Positions 7,912 to 15,178 of a DNA stretch of 64,000 nucleotides are shown one piece after another. The position numbers were made by a program, and so were the translations under genes. The notes below the pieces were generated by a model. The model ran no database searches and was not told where the DNA came from. It saw only the letters and a list, made by a program, of their open reading frames with translations. The DNA is from Gehongia tenuis (lineage in GTDB: Bacteria; Bacillota; Clostridia; Christensenellales; NSJ-53), in the NCBI RefSeq assembly GCF_014384795.1, contig NZ_JACRSR010000001.1, positions 930,001 through 994,000 of the forward strand, written 5' to 3'. Position 1 is the first letter of the stretch; every line of letters begins with the position of its first letter.

Positions 7912-8808
7912 ATGAAAAAAGTTACGGCATTGATACTGACTGCGTGTCTATTTTTTTTGCTCGGCGGCTGCGCCGGCCAGCAGGCGGGCGATGATGGCAA
8001 ACTGCAGGTGTACACCAGTTTTTATACCATGTACGATTTCACAAAGAAGATTGGCGGGGACAGGATCGCCTGCGTAAATTTGGTACCCACCGGTGTGGAG
8101 CCACACGATTGGGAGCCGTCCACGTCCGATATCCGCAATCTGGAGAACGCCGATATGTTTATCTACAACGGCGCCGGTATGGAAACCTGGGCGGAGAAGG
8201 TGATCGGTTCCCTCAGCAACGAGGAACTGACCGTGGTGGAAGCCAGCGCCGGGGTCAAGCTCATTTCAGAGGGCAGTGGGGAGCACGACACCGATCCCCA
8301 CGTGTGGCTCAATCCCCAAAATGCCAAGCTGGAGATGGAAAACATTAAAAACGCTCTGGCACAGAGGGATCCCGATAACAAGGATTACTATGAGGCCAAC
8401 TACGAAACCTATGCCGCCCGGCTGGACGAGCTTGACGAACGCTACCGCACCACGCTGGAGGCCTGCTCACTGAAGGACATGGTGGTGGCCCATGAGGCCT
8501 TTGGATATCTCTGCGAGACCTACGGCCTCAATCAGGTGGCCATCGAAGGGCTGCAGGCGGACAGCGAGCCTTCCGTGTCCAGGATGGCTGAGATTGTGGA
8601 TTTCGTTCGGGAAAACAAGGTGCGTTATATTCTCTATGAGGAGCTGATCAGCCCCAAAGTGGCGGAGACAGTGGCCCAGGAGGCGGGGGTAAAGACGGCC
8701 ATGATCAATCCGCTGGAAGGGCTGAGCGAGGAGGCCATCCAGGCGGGCGAGGATTACATCTCCGTCATGGAATCCAACCTTGAAACCTTGAAACTTGCAT
8801 TGGAGTAA
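7912..8808 (+). CDS. znuA: Zinc ABC transporter substrate-binding lipoprotein
   Basis: This 298-residue A-1 family metal-binding lipoprotein has an N-terminal signal with lipobox LGGC (lipidated Cys20). Metal ligands are visible at H65 (VEPHDWEP), H130 (DTDPHVWL) and H194 (VVAHEAFGYL); E244 in LYEELIS may be the fourth. A histidine rather than glutamate as the third ligand favours Zn over Mn. The His-rich loop found in some ZnuA proteins is reduced to GEHDTDPH. It is the first gene of the znuA-znuC-znuB-regulator operon behind a Zur-like box, and overlaps znuC by one base (TAATG). Confidence 0.88.
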   Translation: MKKVTALILTACLFFLLGGCAGQQAGDDGKLQVYTSFYTMYDFTKKIGGDRIACVNLVPTGVEPHDWEPSTSDIRNLENADMFIYNGAGMETWAEKVIGSLSNEELTVVEASAGVKLISEGSGEHDTDPHVWLNPQNAKLEMENIKNALAQRDPDNKDYYEANYETYAARLDELDERYRTTLEACSLKDMVVAHEAFGYLCETYGLNQVAIEGLQADSEPSVSRMAEIVDFVRENKVRYILYEELISPKVAETVAQEAGVKTAMINPLEGLSEEAIQAGEDYISVMESNLETLKLALE

Positions 8809-9518
8809 TGAGCATGACTGTATTGGAAGTCGAACACCTATCCTACGCCTACGGTCCTGTCCACGTGCTGAAGGATGTGTCCTTTAAGGTGGAAAAGGGA
8901 GATTTTGTGGGCATCACCGGCGCCAACGGCACCGGCAAGAGCACCTTGCTTAAACTCATTTTGCGGCTGCTCCATGGCAGCGGCACCATTCGGGTGATGG
9001 GCGATGAGCATTTCAAGGACTACAGCAAGGTCGGCTACCTTTCCCAGAAGGTTACCACCTTCAACAGCGATTTTCCAGCCACGGTGGACGAAGTGGTTCG
9101 GGCCAATCTCTATCCCAAAATCGGCTTCCTGCGCCGGTACAGCGGCAGAAAGTTTGGGGCGGAGGTGGACCGGGCCCTGGCAATGGTGGGAATGACGGGC
9201 TACAAGCATCATCTCATCGGTGAACTGTCCGGCGGACAGCAGCAGCGGGTGTTCATCGCTCGAATGCTGGTGGCGGAACCGGAGATTCTGCTGATGGATG
9301 AACCCACGGTGGGCATTGATCCCAAATCCCTGGCGGAGCTGGTGGAACTCATTGAGCGGCTCAATAAGGAGGGCATGACCATTTTGATGACCAGCCATGA
9401 CCTCCATTCCCTGCGGGGAGCCAACAAGATTCTGACCCTGGAGGATGACGGAACGGCGTTCATGCAGGATGCCAAGGGCTATTTTGCGGAAGGAGCGGAT
9501 CATCATGGACATATTTAG
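8808..9518 (+). CDS. znuC: Zinc ABC transporter ATP-binding protein
   Basis: This 236-residue ABC ATPase has Walker A GANGTGKST, signature LSGGQQQR, Walker B ILLMDEP and switch histidine SHDLHSLRG. It powers import with the ZnuB permease. The start is drawn at the ATG overlapping the znuA stop (TAATG). The in-frame ATG at 8814, nine bases after GGAG, is equally possible. It overlaps the permease gene by 14 bases. Confidence 0.9.
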   Translation: MSMTVLEVEHLSYAYGPVHVLKDVSFKVEKGDFVGITGANGTGKSTLLKLILRLLHGSGTIRVMGDEHFKDYSKVGYLSQKVTTFNSDFPATVDEVVRANLYPKIGFLRRYSGRKFGAEVDRALAMVGMTGYKHHLIGELSGGQQQRVFIARMLVAEPEILLMDEPTVGIDPKSLAELVELIERLNKEGMTILMTSHDLHSLRGANKILTLEDDGTAFMQDAKGYFAEGADHHGHI

Positions 9519-10308
9519 TTATGATTTCATGATTAAAGCTTTTCTGGTTGCCATCATGATCTCGCTGATCGCACCCTGCATCGGTATGGTGATCGTGTTG
9601 AAAAGGATGTCCGTGCTGGGCGAGACCCTATCCCACAACGCCCTTGCTGGCATCGCTCTGGGGCTTGTTATGGGCATCAATCCCGTGCTGGGCGCGGTGG
9701 TGTTTGCACTGCTGGCCGTATTCAGCATCGAATTCGTGCGCAAGGCTATGCCGCGCTATTCGGACCTGGCTACGACCATTGTGCTTTCCGCAGGGATCGG
9801 CCTTGCCGCCATCTTTTCCGGATTCATTAAAAACGGCGCCTCTCTCAACAGTTTCCTGTTTGGCAGCATTGTGGCCATCAGCGATTTTGAACTGTTTTTG
9901 ACTTTGGGGCTGGGAATCGTCGTTTTGCTCATTTCCTTTTTGTTCTACAAGGAGCTGTTCTATGTGACCTTTGATGAGGAAGCGGCCAAACTGGCCGGTG
10001 TGCCGGTAAAAACGGTGAACTTTATTTTCATGCTGATGACGGCGGTGACCATTGCCGTCGCATCCCGCACGGTGGGCGCGCTCATCATTTCCTCGCTGAC
10101 GGTGGTTCCCGTGGCCTCCGCCATGATGCTGGGCAAGAGCTATAAAAAGACGCTGCTGGCCTCCATCGGCTTTGCCCTTGGCTTCACCATTGTGGGGCTG
10201 TTCATCGCTTATTACGCCGACCTCAAGCCGGGAGGTACCATCGTACTGACGGGCGTAGCGGTGCTCATTTCCATGGTGGCCTTTAAAAACCTGTTTCGAA
10301 AGGCGTGA
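9505..10308 (+). CDS. znuB: Zinc ABC transporter permease
   Basis: This 267-residue ABC-3 family permease has about eight hydrophobic segments. Family stretches include IAPCIGMVIVLKRMSVLGETLSHNALAGIALG near the N-terminus and VASRTVGALIISSLTVVPVASAMM later. The ATG at 9505 follows AAGGAG by nine bases; longer in-frame extensions only overlap znuC. Gene order znuA-C-B is standard for firmicute zinc uptake operons. Confidence 0.9.
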   Translation: MDIFSYDFMIKAFLVAIMISLIAPCIGMVIVLKRMSVLGETLSHNALAGIALGLVMGINPVLGAVVFALLAVFSIEFVRKAMPRYSDLATTIVLSAGIGLAAIFSGFIKNGASLNSFLFGSIVAISDFELFLTLGLGIVVLLISFLFYKELFYVTFDEEAAKLAGVPVKTVNFIFMLMTAVTIAVASRTVGALIISSLTVVPVASAMMLGKSYKKTLLASIGFALGFTIVGLFIAYYADLKPGGTIVLTGVAVLISMVAFKNLFRKA

Positions 10309-10313
10309 AGAGC

Positions 10314-10730
10314 ATGGATGCACATGAAATTCTGATGAGCTGCGGCCTCAAAGTCACCCGGCAGCGGCAGGCCATTGTGGAGTATCTGATGGATGCGGCC
10401 ATGCCGGTGACCGCAGAGGAAATCTATAGAGCACTGTCCCAGAAGGAGGTCAGTCTATGGCTGTCCACCATCTATCGCACATTGGAACAGCTCAGCGCCA
10501 AAAATGTGGTGCGCAAGACCATGCTTCGGGAGGAAAAGAACTGCTATGAGCTTGTCCGCGAAGGGCATCGGCACTATTTGATCTGCCTTGGCTGCAACCG
10601 CATGATCGCATTGGACTCCTGTCCGCTTCATGGTATGAAGCTTCCAGCGGGCAACGATCGTTTTCAAATCACCGGTCATCGCCTGGAGCTTTATGGTTAT
10701 TGTGAAAAATGTCAAAGGGATCATCATTGA
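10314..10730 (+). CDS. Fur-family metalloregulator, Zur-like
   Basis: This 138-residue Fur-family repressor has a winged-helix domain (SCGLKVTRQRQAIVEYL, then LWLSTIYRTLEQL as the recognition region). The dimerisation domain carries regulatory-site residues in REGHRHYLICLGCNR. Two CxxC pairs (CLGC and CEKC) build the structural zinc site. Being the last gene of the zinc operon, behind a 7-1-7 box, points to Zur. The start could also be GTG at 10305; the ATG at 10314 has better spacing from AAAGG. Confidence 0.82.
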   Translation: MDAHEILMSCGLKVTRQRQAIVEYLMDAAMPVTAEEIYRALSQKEVSLWLSTIYRTLEQLSAKNVVRKTMLREEKNCYELVREGHRHYLICLGCNRMIALDSCPLHGMKLPAGNDRFQITGHRLELYGYCEKCQRDHH

Positions 10731-10752
10731 CAGGCCGCAGGGCCTGTTTTTT
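10730..10752 (+). terminator. Intrinsic terminator of the zinc operon
   Basis: CAGGCC (10731-10736) and GGCCTG (10741-10746) enclose GCAG; a T-run follows. It isolates the operon from sigK. Confidence 0.8.
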
Positions 10753-10763
10753 ATAGGGCCAGG

Positions 10764-10792
10764 CACCGGACAACATTCCCAGCGCATAGACT
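10764..10792 (+). promoter_or_regulatory. Candidate mother-cell (sigma-E/sigma-K) promoter of sigK
   Basis: CACC (10764-10767), 17 bp, then CATAGACT (10785-10792). The -10 differs from sigma-E CATACAnT at one position and partly fits sigma-K CATAnnnTA. The -35 fits sigma-K mACm but not the sigma-E ATATT-type -35. Either would agree with sigK being expressed by sigma-E then sigma-K. Confidence 0.35.
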
Positions 10793-10819
10793 GAAGGGTG
10801 AATAGAGGAGGGGTTAAAA

Positions 10820-11164
10820 ATGTTGAGTGGACTGGCACTTTTGCTGCATGAGATGATGCTTTTTGTTTCCTATGTGGGAAGCGGAAGCTCCTTTCCAAAA
10901 CCCATGAAGCCGGAGGAGGAACAGGAAGCGCTGCAAGCCTACCATGCCGGCGATCAGCAGGCTAAAAATAAACTTATCGAAAGAAATCTTCGGCTGGTTG
11001 CCCACATTGCGAAGAAATATGAGGGCGGCAACCGCTCCACGGAGGACATGATTTCCATCGGCACCATCGGGCTCATCAAGGCGGTCAACACCTATGACGG
11101 CAGCAAAGGAACCCAGCTTGCTACCTATGCTGCCCGTTGCATAGAAAATGCTATGTGCTCATGA
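10820..11164 (+). CDS. sigK: RNA polymerase sigma factor sigma-K, N-terminal part (interrupted by skin-like element)
   Basis: Of 114 residues, the first 110 are genuine sigma-K: a hydrophobic pro-sequence like that of Bacillus pro-sigma-K (LALLLHEMMLFVSYV), then region 2 with NKLIERNLRLVAHIAKKYE, DMISIGTIGLIKAVNTYD and LATYAARCIEN. The frame breaks right after CIEN, where intact sigma-K proteins continue with E-[IL]-L/R-M; the last four residues (AMCS) come from the element. RBS GAGGAGGGG lies six bases before ATG. The rest of the gene resumes at 15174. The retained pro-sequence implies membrane processing, unlike Clostridioides difficile sigma-K, which lacks it. Confidence 0.93.
   Translation: MLSGLALLLHEMMLFVSYVGSGSSFPKPMKPEEEQEALQAYHAGDQQAKNKLIERNLRLVAHIAKKYEGGNRSTEDMISIGTIGLIKAVNTYDGSKGTQLATYAARCIENAMCS
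11139..11150 (+). repeat. Left attachment repeat of the sigK intervening element
   Basis: GCATAGaaAATG here and GCATAGccAATG at 15166-15177 are direct repeats spaced exactly 4,027 bp apart, matching 10 of 12 bases. Exchange within the shared AATG joins CIEN to ELRM and restores the sigK frame. An inverted CATAG...CTATG pair (11140-11144 / 11151-11155) surrounds the left core. Confidence 0.8.
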
Positions 11165-11326
11165 AGGCCTAAAATGATGAATCAGCCGCTGCAGAAGCTC
11201 CCGCTTGCTCTCCAACGGAAGGTCGGAATTTTCAAGATAGTTTAGAATCATCTCACCGTGGAGCTCCGCCTTAAGACGTGCCAGCTCCTCCTGGGACTCC
11301 TCCATGCCATTGACTTTTAATTCCAC
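11159..11326 (-). CDS. Small acidic helical protein at the element's left end; excisionase candidate
   Basis: This 55-residue ORF starts at GTG (11324-11326) seven bases after a good AGAGGTG RBS. It ends at 11159, just nine bases inside the left repeat. The sequence is Glu/Leu-rich and predicted helical (MEESQEELARLKAELHGEM, then ESKRELLQRLIHHF). No family is recognised. Its size, position and opposite orientation would suit a recombination directionality factor, a class that is small and poorly conserved (SkrA of the B. subtilis skin is of similar size). That role is inference; a toxin-antitoxin or unrelated small protein cannot be excluded. Confidence 0.55.
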   Translation of the reverse strand: MELKVNGMEESQEELARLKAELHGEMILNYLENSDLPLESKRELLQRLIHHFRPS

Positions 11327-11400
11327 GTTTTACACCTCTTTCTCTATCATATCTATGAGGCAAAAGGTGCGTTCCATGTTACTGAATTTCAGCAAAAATA

Positions 11401-11429
11401 TATTCAAACCACGGCCGATGTGGTATAGT
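11401..11429 (+). promoter_or_regulatory. Possible promoter of the element cargo genes
   Basis: An extended -10 TGGTATAGT (-10 at 11424-11429) with a weak -35 TATTCA (11401-11406, 17-bp spacing) lies 31 bp upstream of the patatin-like gene. Confidence 0.4.
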
Positions 11430-11460
11430 AATTAAAAATCCATGGATTGGAGACATACAG

Positions 11461-12192
11461 GTGAAAACAGGATTGGTGATTGAAGGGGGCGCGCTCCATG
11501 GGCTATACCGGGCGGGCGCGGTGGATGCTTTGATTGCAAGCGGCATTCATGTGGATTACTGCGTTGCATCGGGAGAGGGTATCTGGCACGGAGCGGCTTT
11601 TCTGGCTCATAAGGAGGGGCGCATGTGGGAGTATGAGCTTTCCCGAATTGTTCATCCCAAACAGGAGGACCGTGAAACACTGAACGATTCCGCCTTTTGG
11701 AAAAATAAGACGCGATTCTTGGCCGTTTTAACGGATATTGACAGTGGACAAGCCCTTTATGTTGATAAGGAACACCTGGAGATGGCGCTGGAGGACGCGG
11801 AGCGCTGTGAAGATGGTGCGATCACCGATCCCATACCGGTGCAAAGAGCTTTGGAGGATGGCTGTGATCGGGTCATTGTGATTGTAAGTGAGGAATGCAG
11901 CTACGCCATGGAACCGGAACGGGCGCCTTTGAAATACAAAAAATATCCTGCTTTGTCCGCTGCGGTGGAGCGGCGGCATGAGCTCTATAATCGAAGCCGT
12001 CAGCTGCTGACCCGTTTGGAGGATGAGGGCAAGGCGCTTTTGATCGTGCCCAGCGGCCCCATCGGTATTGGCCGGCTGGAACGAACTAAAAAGCTTCGCG
12101 AACTCTACGAGATTGGAAGAAGCGACTGCCTCAACATGCTGGATACTTTTCGGCAGGAACTGTATGATTGGGGTTGTTTGAACAAAAACTAA
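11461..12192 (+). CDS. Patatin-like phospholipase family protein with altered active site
   Basis: This 243-residue protein resembles the YjjU-type patatin family: N-terminal KTGLVIEGGALHGLYRAGAVDAL, later EDGAITDPIPVQRALEDG, which retains the aspartate of the catalytic dyad. The nucleophile elbow is not GxSxG: the aligned stretch is CVASGEG, placing Gly38 where the serine should be. The oxyanion GGGxRG is GGALHG. The region between the two motifs is also shorter than usual. It may be a pseudo-hydrolase that binds lipid or a decaying gene. GTG start, with a weak RBS (GGAG about 9 bases upstream). It is the first cargo gene, followed by TetR and SDR genes in the same direction. Confidence 0.75.
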   Translation: MKTGLVIEGGALHGLYRAGAVDALIASGIHVDYCVASGEGIWHGAAFLAHKEGRMWEYELSRIVHPKQEDRETLNDSAFWKNKTRFLAVLTDIDSGQALYVDKEHLEMALEDAERCEDGAITDPIPVQRALEDGCDRVIVIVSEECSYAMEPERAPLKYKKYPALSAAVERRHELYNRSRQLLTRLEDEGKALLIVPSGPIGIGRLERTKKLRELYEIGRSDCLNMLDTFRQELYDWGCLNKN

Positions 12193-12220
12193 ACAAGGCT
12201 CAGTCAAGGAGGTGACGGTC

Positions 12221-12775
12221 ATGCGCACGGTGAAGGATCCCGAGGAACGGCGGGCTGAAATCGTCGAGGCGGCTCGGGAATTATTTCAGCAAAAGGGCAT
12301 TGCGGGCACACGGATCAACGACATCACGGAAAAGGTTGGTGTGGCCCTGGGACTTTTCTACTATTACTTCAAATCCAAGGAGGACATCGTTCAGACGGTT
12401 TTCGAGGAACTTTTGGAGCATCTCGATGCCGTTGCTGACGCCGTTGCGGGGGACGAGGACCTCGATTTCTATCGGAAGATTGTGTGCATGATGGATCTCT
12501 ATATGGATAATGCCTGGCAGCTTCAAGCTCTGGAGGACGGCGAACAAAGACAGTTTTACCAAAAGGCGGAGGATCATTTGCTGCGTTACTGCCTTGATGT
12601 TATGAAACAGGGCGTTGAGCAAAAAATTGTACGCATCGCGTATTCCGAGGAGATGGCGATGGTTCTGTTTTATGGGATCAAAGAGTTTTCCCGGGAAAAG
12701 CCGCTGGAGCGGGAAGAACTACTGACCTTGGTGGAGCAGGGCCTCAATCTGGCCTGCGGTTCCCTGCGTGACTGA
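12221..12775 (+). CDS. TetR-family transcriptional regulator (element cargo)
   Basis: This 184-residue protein has an N-terminal TetR DNA-binding domain: RRAEIVEAARELFQQKGIAG, then INDITEKVGVALGLFYYYF, the helix-turn-helix. The C-terminal ligand/dimer domain is not assignable. ATG at 12221 is eight bases after AAGGAGG. It lies 28 bp after the patatin-like gene and 38 bp before the SDR gene, so it probably controls this small operon. Confidence 0.88.
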   Translation: MRTVKDPEERRAEIVEAARELFQQKGIAGTRINDITEKVGVALGLFYYYFKSKEDIVQTVFEELLEHLDAVADAVAGDEDLDFYRKIVCMMDLYMDNAWQLQALEDGEQRQFYQKAEDHLLRYCLDVMKQGVEQKIVRIAYSEEMAMVLFYGIKEFSREKPLEREELLTLVEQGLNLACGSLRD

Positions 12776-12813
12776 GCAGATACCCTAATTTATTCAGTGA
12801 AAGGAATTTGACA

Positions 12814-13566
12814 GTGAAGGCATTGATTACGGGGGCCAGCTCCGGCATAGGCCGGGATATGGCGCGAATTTTGAGCGCAAAGGGTTATGAGCTTTGGCTG
12901 GCGGCGCGGCGGACGGATCGCCTGGAGGAACTGAGAGAGACGCTGCCCCATCCGGCTCACGTGCTGGGAGTGGACCTCTCCCGGGCGGAGGCCTGCCAGG
13001 AGCTTCACAGCCGTTTGAAGGAGGTGCGGCTGGATCTTGTCATTAACAATGCAGGATTTGGTCTATTTGGAGCCTTTGCCGAAGCCGATCTGGAGCGGGA
13101 GCTGGCCATGATCGATACCAATATCCGGGCCGTGCACATTTTAACCAAGCTTTTTCTCCGGGATTTCAAGGCGCGAAACCAAGGCGCCATTTTAAACGTA
13201 TCCTCTTCGGCAGGCTTTTTTGCCGGGCCCCTGCTTTCTACCTACTATGCAACCAAGTCCTACGTGCTGCGTTTAACGGAGGCCATTCACGAAGAACTGC
13301 GCCGGGACGGCAGCGCTGTTTATATCGGCGCCTTTTGTCCGGGCCCCGTGCGGACGGAATTCGATGACGTGGCCAATGTGCGGTTCAGTGTCAAAGGGCT
13401 GACCAGCGAACGGGCCGCCCGTCTGGCCATCGAAGGTATGGAAAAGGGCAAAATGTTGATTATGCCGGGCAGCCTGATGAAGCTTGCCCGTTTTGGCGGA
13501 CGCTTCGCTCCGGAACAGCTCATGCTCCGCCTTTCCTATCACATGCAAAACCGAAAGAACGGCTGA
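12814..13566 (+). CDS. Short-chain dehydrogenase/reductase (element cargo)
   Basis: This 250-residue classical SDR has the cofactor motif TGASSGIG (residues 6-13), NNAGFG, the catalytic serine in LNVSSSAGFF and YxxxK in STYYATKSY. AARRTDR after the second strand favours NADP(H). Substrate unknown. The start is set at GTG 12814 (nine bases from AAGGA) rather than TTG 12808. A basic C-terminal tail (MLRLSYHMQNRKNG) may touch membrane. With a patatin-like protein and a TetR regulator it suggests lipid or fatty-acyl chemistry, but this is inference. Confidence 0.85.
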   Translation: MKALITGASSGIGRDMARILSAKGYELWLAARRTDRLEELRETLPHPAHVLGVDLSRAEACQELHSRLKEVRLDLVINNAGFGLFGAFAEADLERELAMIDTNIRAVHILTKLFLRDFKARNQGAILNVSSSAGFFAGPLLSTYYATKSYVLRLTEAIHEELRRDGSAVYIGAFCPGPVRTEFDDVANVRFSVKGLTSERAARLAIEGMEKGKMLIMPGSLMKLARFGGRFAPEQLMLRLSYHMQNRKNG

Positions 13567-13596
13567 ACATATTTTCTCGCCGCTCCTGCCTATATT
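13567..13596 (+). promoter_or_regulatory. Candidate sigma-E promoter of the recombinase
   Basis: ACATATT (13567-13573), 15 bp, CCTATATT (13589-13596). The -35 matches the sigma-E -35 seen at spoIIIA in this window (TCATATT); the -10 matches CATACAnT at five of seven positions. Mother-cell expression is expected for a skin recombinase. The predicted start is close to the RBS, which lowers confidence. Confidence 0.4.
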
Positions 13597-13615
13597 GGAA
13601 GGGGGGTGACGGGGT

Positions 13616-15178
13616 ATGCAAATCGCTATCTATTCCAGAAAATCAAAGTTTACTGGCAAAGGGGAGAGTATTGAAAACCAGATTTCCCTTTGCCGGCGCT
13701 ATATCGACGCCCATTATTCCGGGGCGTCGGTTTCCGTCTATGAGGACGAAGGCTTTTCCGGTAAAAATACCGATAGACCCGAGTTTCTGGCCATGATGGC
13801 CGCGGCGCGCCGCGGTGAATTATCCGCCATTGTCTGCTACCGGCTGGATCGGATCAGCCGCAATATCGGGGATTTTGCCAAGCTTATCGAGGAATTGAGC
13901 GGCCTGAATACGGATTTTGTGTCTATCAAGGAGCAATTTGATACGGCGTCCCCGCTTGGCCGCGCCATGATGTACATCGCATCGGTCTTTTCACAGCTGG
14001 AGCGTGAAACCATTGCCGAACGCATTCGGGACAACATGATGGAGCTGGCCAAAACGGGACGGTGGCTGGGCGGGAAGACGCCTTTGGGCTACCGCTCGGA
14101 AGCCATAGACCGGCTGGATGATGGCAGGGTTCGCCGTGCTTACCGATTGGCGCCGGTTGCGGAGGAACTGGAGCTGGTCCGCCTCATCCATCGAAAGTTT
14201 CTGCAGCTTCATTCCCTAACCCAGGTGGAAACCTATCTGCTGCAAAACGGCGCAAGTACGCGGGAGGGAGTGCCCTTCAGCCGGTATGCCATCAAGCGCA
14301 TCCTGCAAAATCCTGTCTACTGCTGCTGTGATGACGAGGCACGGCGCTATTTTAACAGGGTGGGCGCAAAGATCTATGGAGATTTTGACGGCGGTCATGG
14401 GTTGATGGCCTATAACAAGACCCGGCAAAGATCCAACCGTTCCGTAGCCATGCGGGAGCGGAGGGACTGGATCGTGGCTCCGGGCAGCCATGAAGGAGTG
14501 GTTTCCGGCAAGGATTTTGCCAGGATCCAAGACCTTCTGGAACGCAACAAAGCTCACGGCTATCCCAGCACCCGAAGCGGCCGTGCTCTGCTGCCCGGGC
14601 TTCTTTTCTGTACCTGCGGCCAGCCCATGCGGGCCAAGCTGACGGGCCGGATGAAGGAGAACCGTGCCTTTATCTATCTATGCCAAGGCAAAGAAAAATG
14701 CAAAAGCTGCGCTCTTCCCAGTCCCAGGGGCGGGGAGCTGGACGAAAAGGTGGCGGCGCTCCTCGATGGGATTTTGGAGGATCGGGCCCATCTTTTTGCC
14801 AGGCTTTTGGAAGGAAAGGCTCAACTGAGCGGCGACAGTGAAAGATCCCTGCTTGAAAAACGGTTGAGGGATGTGGAAAGACGACTGGAAGGACTAGTGG
14901 GCTCCCTGGGAAGGTTGGAGGAACCGGCCGCCCGGCGGGTGCTGGAAGAGATAGAGCGATTGGAGCGGGAAAGGCTGGCGGCGGAGGAACGGCTGGCACG
15001 GTGGACGGCGCCTCCGATTGAGGAAACCTATAAAAAACTGACCTCCTGGCGGGCCTTATTTGAGGAACTGGGGCTCATGGAAAAGCGGGAGCTGCTGCGC
15101 CGCTTCGTGCTCCGAATCGTATGGGACGGACAGGACGGACATCTTTTTTTGAAGCCGGCAAGGGAGCATAGCCAATGA
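13616..15178 (+). CDS. Large serine recombinase of the sigK element (SpoIVCA-like)
   Basis: This 520-residue large serine recombinase has a resolvase domain with the catalytic serine S10 in YSRKS, DEGFSGKNTDRPEF, CYRLDRISRN and the ERETIAERIRDNM helix. A recombinase domain follows, then a zinc ribbon (C332, C334, C356, C362, C365) and a coiled coil at about 405-460. Its last codons lie inside the right attachment repeat and the stop TGA uses bases of the AATG core. Excision would give the circular form seven extra residues. RBS GGGGGGTGA. By position it is the enzyme that rebuilds sigK in the mother cell, like SpoIVCA of Bacillus. Confidence 0.93.
   Translation: MQIAIYSRKSKFTGKGESIENQISLCRRYIDAHYSGASVSVYEDEGFSGKNTDRPEFLAMMAAARRGELSAIVCYRLDRISRNIGDFAKLIEELSGLNTDFVSIKEQFDTASPLGRAMMYIASVFSQLERETIAERIRDNMMELAKTGRWLGGKTPLGYRSEAIDRLDDGRVRRAYRLAPVAEELELVRLIHRKFLQLHSLTQVETYLLQNGASTREGVPFSRYAIKRILQNPVYCCCDDEARRYFNRVGAKIYGDFDGGHGLMAYNKTRQRSNRSVAMRERRDWIVAPGSHEGVVSGKDFARIQDLLERNKAHGYPSTRSGRALLPGLLFCTCGQPMRAKLTGRMKENRAFIYLCQGKEKCKSCALPSPRGGELDEKVAALLDGILEDRAHLFARLLEGKAQLSGDSERSLLEKRLRDVERRLEGLVGSLGRLEEPAARRVLEEIERLERERLAAEERLARWTAPPIEETYKKLTSWRALFEELGLMEKRELLRRFVLRIVWDGQDGHLFLKPAREHSQ
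15166..15177 (+). repeat. Right attachment repeat of the sigK intervening element
   Basis: GCATAGccAATG is the partner of the left repeat. It overlaps the end of the recombinase gene and the resumption of sigK. Confidence 0.8.

Larger units (their letters stand above)
11147..15173 (+). mobile_element. Compact skin-like sigK intervening element (4,027 bp)
   Basis: The segment separates the two parts of sigK, ends in a serine recombinase gene, and is bounded by GCATAGnnAATG direct repeats. Its length is not a multiple of three, so precise excision is needed to rebuild the frame. Excision gives 110 + 122 = 232 sigma-K residues, the normal size. It carries a 55-residue minus-strand ORF, a patatin-like gene, a TetR gene, an SDR gene and the recombinase. 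It is far smaller than the B. subtilis skin (about 48 kb) or the C. difficile one (about 15 kb) and has no phage structural genes. Boundaries are exact to a few bases inside AATG. Confidence 0.9.

Noticed and set aside
11101..11170. sigK break as a simple frameshift or nonsense mutation
   Set aside because: The missing C-terminal half is found intact 4 kb away behind a serine recombinase with matching border repeats.
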